Position numbers and translations under genes: made by a program
Assembly (NCBI RefSeq): GCF_000373365.1
Contig: NZ_KB891210.1
Span: forward strand, 37,009 to 101,008
Direction: 5' to 3'
Length of the DNA: 64,000 nucleotides
Source of the DNA: Parafrankia discariae
GTDB taxonomy: Bacteria > Actinomycetota > Actinomycetes > Frankiales > Frankiaceae
In this document: positions 61,597-64,000 of the stretch, piece by piece
Position numbering within the stretch: position 1 is the first letter of the stretch
How the letters are laid out: the number at the start of each line of letters is the position of its first letter
Notes under the pieces: model-generated
What the model was told of the DNA's origin: nothing
Seen by the model: the letters and a program-made list of their open reading frames with translations, nothing else
The model's database searches: none

Positions 61597-62427
61597 TCAG
61601 CGGGCCGGGGCCGTCTGGGTGCCGAGGCCGGCCGCGGCCGGGAATGTCCTGGTCACGGCGTAGACCGCGAGTCGGTCGCCGTCGCCGGAGTCCCGGACCT
61701 CGACCCGGCCGAGGCCGCCCGCTCCGACGGTCGCCGTCGCGACGGCGGGGCCGGTCCGCACCGGCCGCAGGTAGCGCAGCGCCAGGACCGAAAGACTGGT
61801 GGGGCCCGTGGCAAGGGACAGCGCGGCCTCCTCGGCCGCCAGGGCGATCAGCCCGCCGTTGAGGCTGCGGGACGCGTTGATCCCGTCATGCCCGTGAGCC
61901 AGCACGGCGACACCCGGCTCGCGGAGCTCGCACCGCGCCCGCTCGGCGAAGGGGACCCGCAGCCGCCCGCGCTGCACGGGCAGCTCGCGGCGCCGCATCA
62001 TCTCCGGGTCCATCAGCATCGCCGGGTCCGGGGCGGCCATGAAGGAGGCCACGCCGGCGGCGACACCACGGCCGTCGGCGCCGGTCAGCTCGATCTCGAT
62101 GACCGCGACCGACCTGCCCTTCTTCACCAGGCGCCCGACGGCGTCGACCCGCTCCAGCTCCCGCGGCGGTTCGTGGACGTGGATGTCGAGGTCGAGGGTG
62201 ACCGGGACGCGGGGCTGGAGGAAGTCCAGCACCATGTAGCCCGCGACGATGTCCGCCCAGGTGGCGAGGATCGACGTGCGGACGCTGGTCGTGCCGGGCA
62301 CGAACATCTCGGGGACGACCGCCGCGGATCCGTGGAGCTCGTCGCCCACGCGGGTCGTCCGGAACCCGAGTTCATTGATGATGTGCGCGTCCGGCACCCG
62401 GTCGTCGCTGTTCGTCGTTGTCGTCAT
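61597..62427 (-). CDS. Double hot-dog acyl-CoA thioesterase/hydratase-like protein
   Basis: A 276-residue protein built of two hot-dog halves (about 25-130 and 170-270). The first contains FVPGTTSVRTSILATWADIVAG and LDLDIHVHEPPRELERV; the second LNGGLIALAAEEAALSLA and LRYLRPVRTGPAVATATV, where NGGLIALAAEEA matches the helix that carries the Asn/Asp-Gly and Glu of PaaI-type thioesterases. It probably hydrolyses or hydrates an acyl-CoA. ATG 62427 follows AGGGTGGA. It precedes the DUF35-thiolase gene by 32 bases and so is co-transcribed with it. Confidence 0.82.
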   Translation of the reverse strand: MTTTTNSDDRVPDAHIINELGFRTTRVGDELHGSAAVVPEMFVPGTTSVRTSILATWADIVAGYMVLDFLQPRVPVTLDLDIHVHEPPRELERVDAVGRLVKKGRSVAVIEIELTGADGRGVAAGVASFMAAPDPAMLMDPEMMRRRELPVQRGRLRVPFAERARCELREPGVAVLAHGHDGINASRSLNGGLIALAAEEAALSLATGPTSLSVLALRYLRPVRTGPAVATATVGAGGLGRVEVRDSGDGDRLAVYAVTRTFPAAAGLGTQTAPAR

Positions 62428-62487
62428 TCCACCCTGTTCCGGGAAGGAGCCCCGTGTCCCCGCCGTCCCGCCCGGGCCGTTCGCCCT

Positions 62488-62543
62488 CGCGACCGTGCCG
62501 GGTGGCGGCTGTCGGCCGACAGCCGCCACCCGGCACGGTCGCG
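62488..62543. terminator. Perfect 56-bp palindrome
   Basis: Bases 62488-62515 and 62516-62543 are exact reverse complements (28-base arms, no loop, central GGCC). It lies 10 bases past the stop of the SDR gene (62553) and 61 bases before the hot-dog start, so a very strong terminator is the simplest reading. A perfect palindrome this long without a loop is unusual for that role, and a mobile palindromic repeat is an alternative. Confidence 0.6.
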
Positions 62544-62552
62544 CGTCGCGGC

Positions 62553-63377
62553 CTAGCGGCCGGACAGGAACCGGACGATCGGCGTGGCCGCGGGGAAGAC
62601 CTCGGTGAGGCCCGCGGAGAAGTACCCCGAGTCGGTGACGATGGTGATGCCGCTGATCGCGGAGGCGGCGTCGCTGCAGAGGAACAGCAGCGGGTAGGCC
62701 TGCTCCAGCGAGGTCGCGGCCTCGATGCCCAGCTCGGCGCGGTAGTCGGCGCCGAAGCCGAGCCAGGTCTCCTTGTTCGTCTGGGCGAGGGGGGTGTCGG
62801 TGGGGCCGGGGCAGATCGCGTTGATGCGGATGCCCTGCTTGAGCAGGGGCATCGCCTGGGTGGCGACGTAGGCGCAGACCGCCTGCTTGCTCCACATGTA
62901 GGTGGCCTTGTCGTGCTCCACCGCCCACTTCGTCGCCTCGTCGAAGTCGGTGACGGCCAGGTATTCCTTGAGCAGCGGCAGATCCGACTCCCAGCCGAGG
63001 CCGGCGGCGGAGGAGATGAAGCCGATCGCGGAACCGCGGGGCAGCAACCCACCGGCGATCAGCTTGTCGATGAGGTAGCGGTGGCCGATGAAGTTGATCC
63101 GTTCGATGCCCGGGGTGCCGTCGGCGACACCCGCGGCCGAGAGCAGCGCGTGCACCGGCCCACCGAGCTGCTCGACAGCCGCGTCGATCGAGGCGGCGTC
63201 GGCGAGGTTGACGTGGATCGCCTTCGCGCCGGCCAGGCTGACCTCGGCGTAGTCGGCGACGATGACCTCGGCGCCGGCGCTCTGCGCGAGCTCGGCGGCG
63301 GCGGCACCCATACCGGTGGCCCCGCCGACCACGAGGACCCGCTTCCCATCGAAACGGAACGCGTCGAACAGGCTCAT
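62553..63377 (-). CDS. SDR, 3-alpha-hydroxysteroid dehydrogenase/carbonyl reductase-like
   Basis: A 274-residue short-chain dehydrogenase. The cofactor motif is VVGGATGMGAAAAELA (TGxxxGxG form), followed by HVNLADAASIDAAV, AAGVADGTPGIERINFIGH, active-site Ser in IGFISSAAGLGW and Tyr-x-x-x-Lys in YMWSKQ; ICPGPTDTPL follows. The long insert between the Ser and Tyr (about 30 residues, DLPLLKEYLAVTDFDEATKW) is typical of the Comamonas-type 3-alpha-HSD/carbonyl reductase group. Steroid or related ketone oxidoreduction is likely. ATG 63377 has AGGAGA upstream. It follows the CoA-transferase gene by 34 bases and ends at the 56-bp palindrome. Confidence 0.88.
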   Translation of the reverse strand: MSLFDAFRFDGKRVLVVGGATGMGAAAAELAQSAGAEVIVADYAEVSLAGAKAIHVNLADAASIDAAVEQLGGPVHALLSAAGVADGTPGIERINFIGHRYLIDKLIAGGLLPRGSAIGFISSAAGLGWESDLPLLKEYLAVTDFDEATKWAVEHDKATYMWSKQAVCAYVATQAMPLLKQGIRINAICPGPTDTPLAQTNKETWLGFGADYRAELGIEAATSLEQAYPLLFLCSDAASAISGITIVTDSGYFSAGLTEVFPAATPIVRFLSGR

Positions 63378-63411
63378 GTCGTTGTCTCCTGGCTCGTCGG
63401 TGAGAGGACTG

Positions 63412-64000
63412 TCATGCGACCACGCCGCGGATCTTCAGATCGAGGACGGCGTCGGTGTCGAGACCGAGCTCGGCGAGGATCTCGTCACCGTGCTCGTTGA
63501 ACAACGGCGCCCGCCCCGCCGGCGCCGGCGCCCCGCCGTACTGCACCGGGGCCGCGGCCATCCGGAACGGGATCCCCGCGGCGGTGGTGACGTCCTGGAC
63601 ATACCCGTTCGCGACGGCCTGCGGATCCGCGGCGGCCTCCAGCGTGCTCTGCACCACCGTCCACTGGCCGACGAAACCCGCCAGCCGCTCCCGCCACTCG
63701 GCCACCGGACGCTCCGCGAAGGTCCTCTCGAGGATGGCGATCGCCGCCCCGCTGTTCGCCATCAACGACGCGTGGTCGGCGAAACGCGGATCGACGGCCA
63801 GCTCGGGACGCCCGAGGGCCTCACACATCGGCGCCCAGTACTTCCCGGCCTGCAGGCAGCACAGCGCCAGCCACTGGCCGTCCTTGGTCAGGTAGTTCCC
63901 GGTCAGCGGGTTGGAACGCGGCGCGTCGGCGGGCGGCGGGTTCCACGGAACATCGAGCAGCAACGACAGCGCGAGAGCCTGACCCATCGCCCACATCCCG
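63412..64000 (-). CDS. Class III CoA-transferase (CaiB/BaiF), C-terminal part
   Basis: The last 196 codons of a gene that enters from the right edge; the start is outside the window. The visible part has the family motif NPLTGNYLTKDGQWLALCC, then CEALGRPELAVDPRFAD, RTFAERPVAEWRERLAG and a C-terminal region with NEHGDEILAELGLD. Class III enzymes move CoA between acids; BaiF and relatives act in bile-acid and carnitine metabolism. Its place upstream of a steroid-dehydrogenase-like SDR fits a catabolic operon for a lipid-like acid. Confidence 0.9.
   Translation of the reverse strand, partial: GMWAMGQALALSLLLDVPWNPPPADAPRSNPLTGNYLTKDGQWLALCCLQAGKYWAPMCEALGRPELAVDPRFADHASLMANSGAAIAILERTFAERPVAEWRERLAGFVGQWTVVQSTLEAAADPQAVANGYVQDVTTAAGIPFRMAAAPVQYGGAPAPAGRAPLFNEHGDEILAELGLDTDAVLDLKIRGVVA

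Noticed and set aside
1..64000. RNA genes, IS elements, integrases, attachment sites
   Set aside because: No tRNA cloverleaf, rRNA, transposase or integrase motif, or flanking direct repeats were recognised on reading either strand; small RNAs cannot be excluded without covariance searches.

Overview
The window is very GC-rich actinobacterial chromosomal DNA with GTG/ATG starts, strong GGAGG-type ribosome sites and frequent 1-4 base translational overlaps. The gene content fits a Frankia-type or related soil actinomycete: a PUFA-synthase-like lipid cluster, a stand-alone LigD polymerase, a Ser/Thr kinase with a WD40 sensor, an MMPL exporter, many two-component systems, and an F420-type oxidoreductase beside P450/thiolase/SDR genes. 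The genus is an inference. No rRNA, tRNA, insertion sequence, integrase or CRISPR array is visible. Both ends cut through genes.

Layout. 1-2.2 kb: start of a phosphotransferase-like gene, a methyltransferase and a prolyl aminopeptidase. 2.7-4.8 kb: membrane-anchored Ser/Thr kinase with a seven-bladed WD40 propeller. 5.0-8.7 kb: ABC-2 exporter plus DesK/DesR-like two-component pair. 8.8-13.2 kb: stand-alone LigD-type polymerase, then a large vWA-TIR-metalloprotease fusion. 13.2-18.2 kb: aldose epimerase, MMPL exporter, alpha/beta hydrolase. 18.4-22.6 kb: a coupled operon of an Fe-S RecB-like nuclease, an unrecognised 495-residue protein and an SF1 helicase. 22.6-28.0 kb: HD hydrolase, methyltransferase/HxlR divergent pair, MarR-MFS operon. 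28.2-34.4 kb: chimeric DMT-type membrane protein, two exported binding-protein-like proteins (one with vWA), and a glycerophosphodiesterase. 34.6-44.4 kb: lipid cluster of an NAD(P)-dependent reductase, PfaD-like enoyl reductase and a 2299-residue KS-AT-ACP-KR-DH synthase. 44.6-50.4 kb: FtsX/LolD-type transporter, PAP2 phosphatase, NDH-2. 50.7-52.5 kb: NarL-type two-component pair. 52.6-54.4 kb: a Gly/Trp-only peptide precursor with a lasso-type leader, followed by a flavin monooxygenase. 54.3-56.6 kb: exported HAF-repeat protein and an OmpR-type regulator. 56.7-64 kb: a lipid- or steroid-catabolism-like set (LLM oxidoreductase, two SDRs, P450, DUF35-thiolase fusion, hot-dog protein, class III CoA-transferase).

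The most interesting candidates are: (1) the Gly/Trp RiPP-like precursor at 52670-52861, whose leader matches the lasso-leader pattern but whose core has no Asp/Glu to form a lasso ring, followed by a monooxygenase resembling aromatic or tryptophan hydroxylases; (2) the nuclease-unknown-helicase operon, which looks like a DNA-processing or defence module; (3) the vWA-TIR-HExxH fusion, plausibly a self-contained sensor/effector; (4) the minimal PfaA/PfaD-like lipid synthase with a separate reductase. Several precise DNA palindromes and phased repeats mark likely control sites. All assignments come from reading motifs in the sequence; no database search was run.
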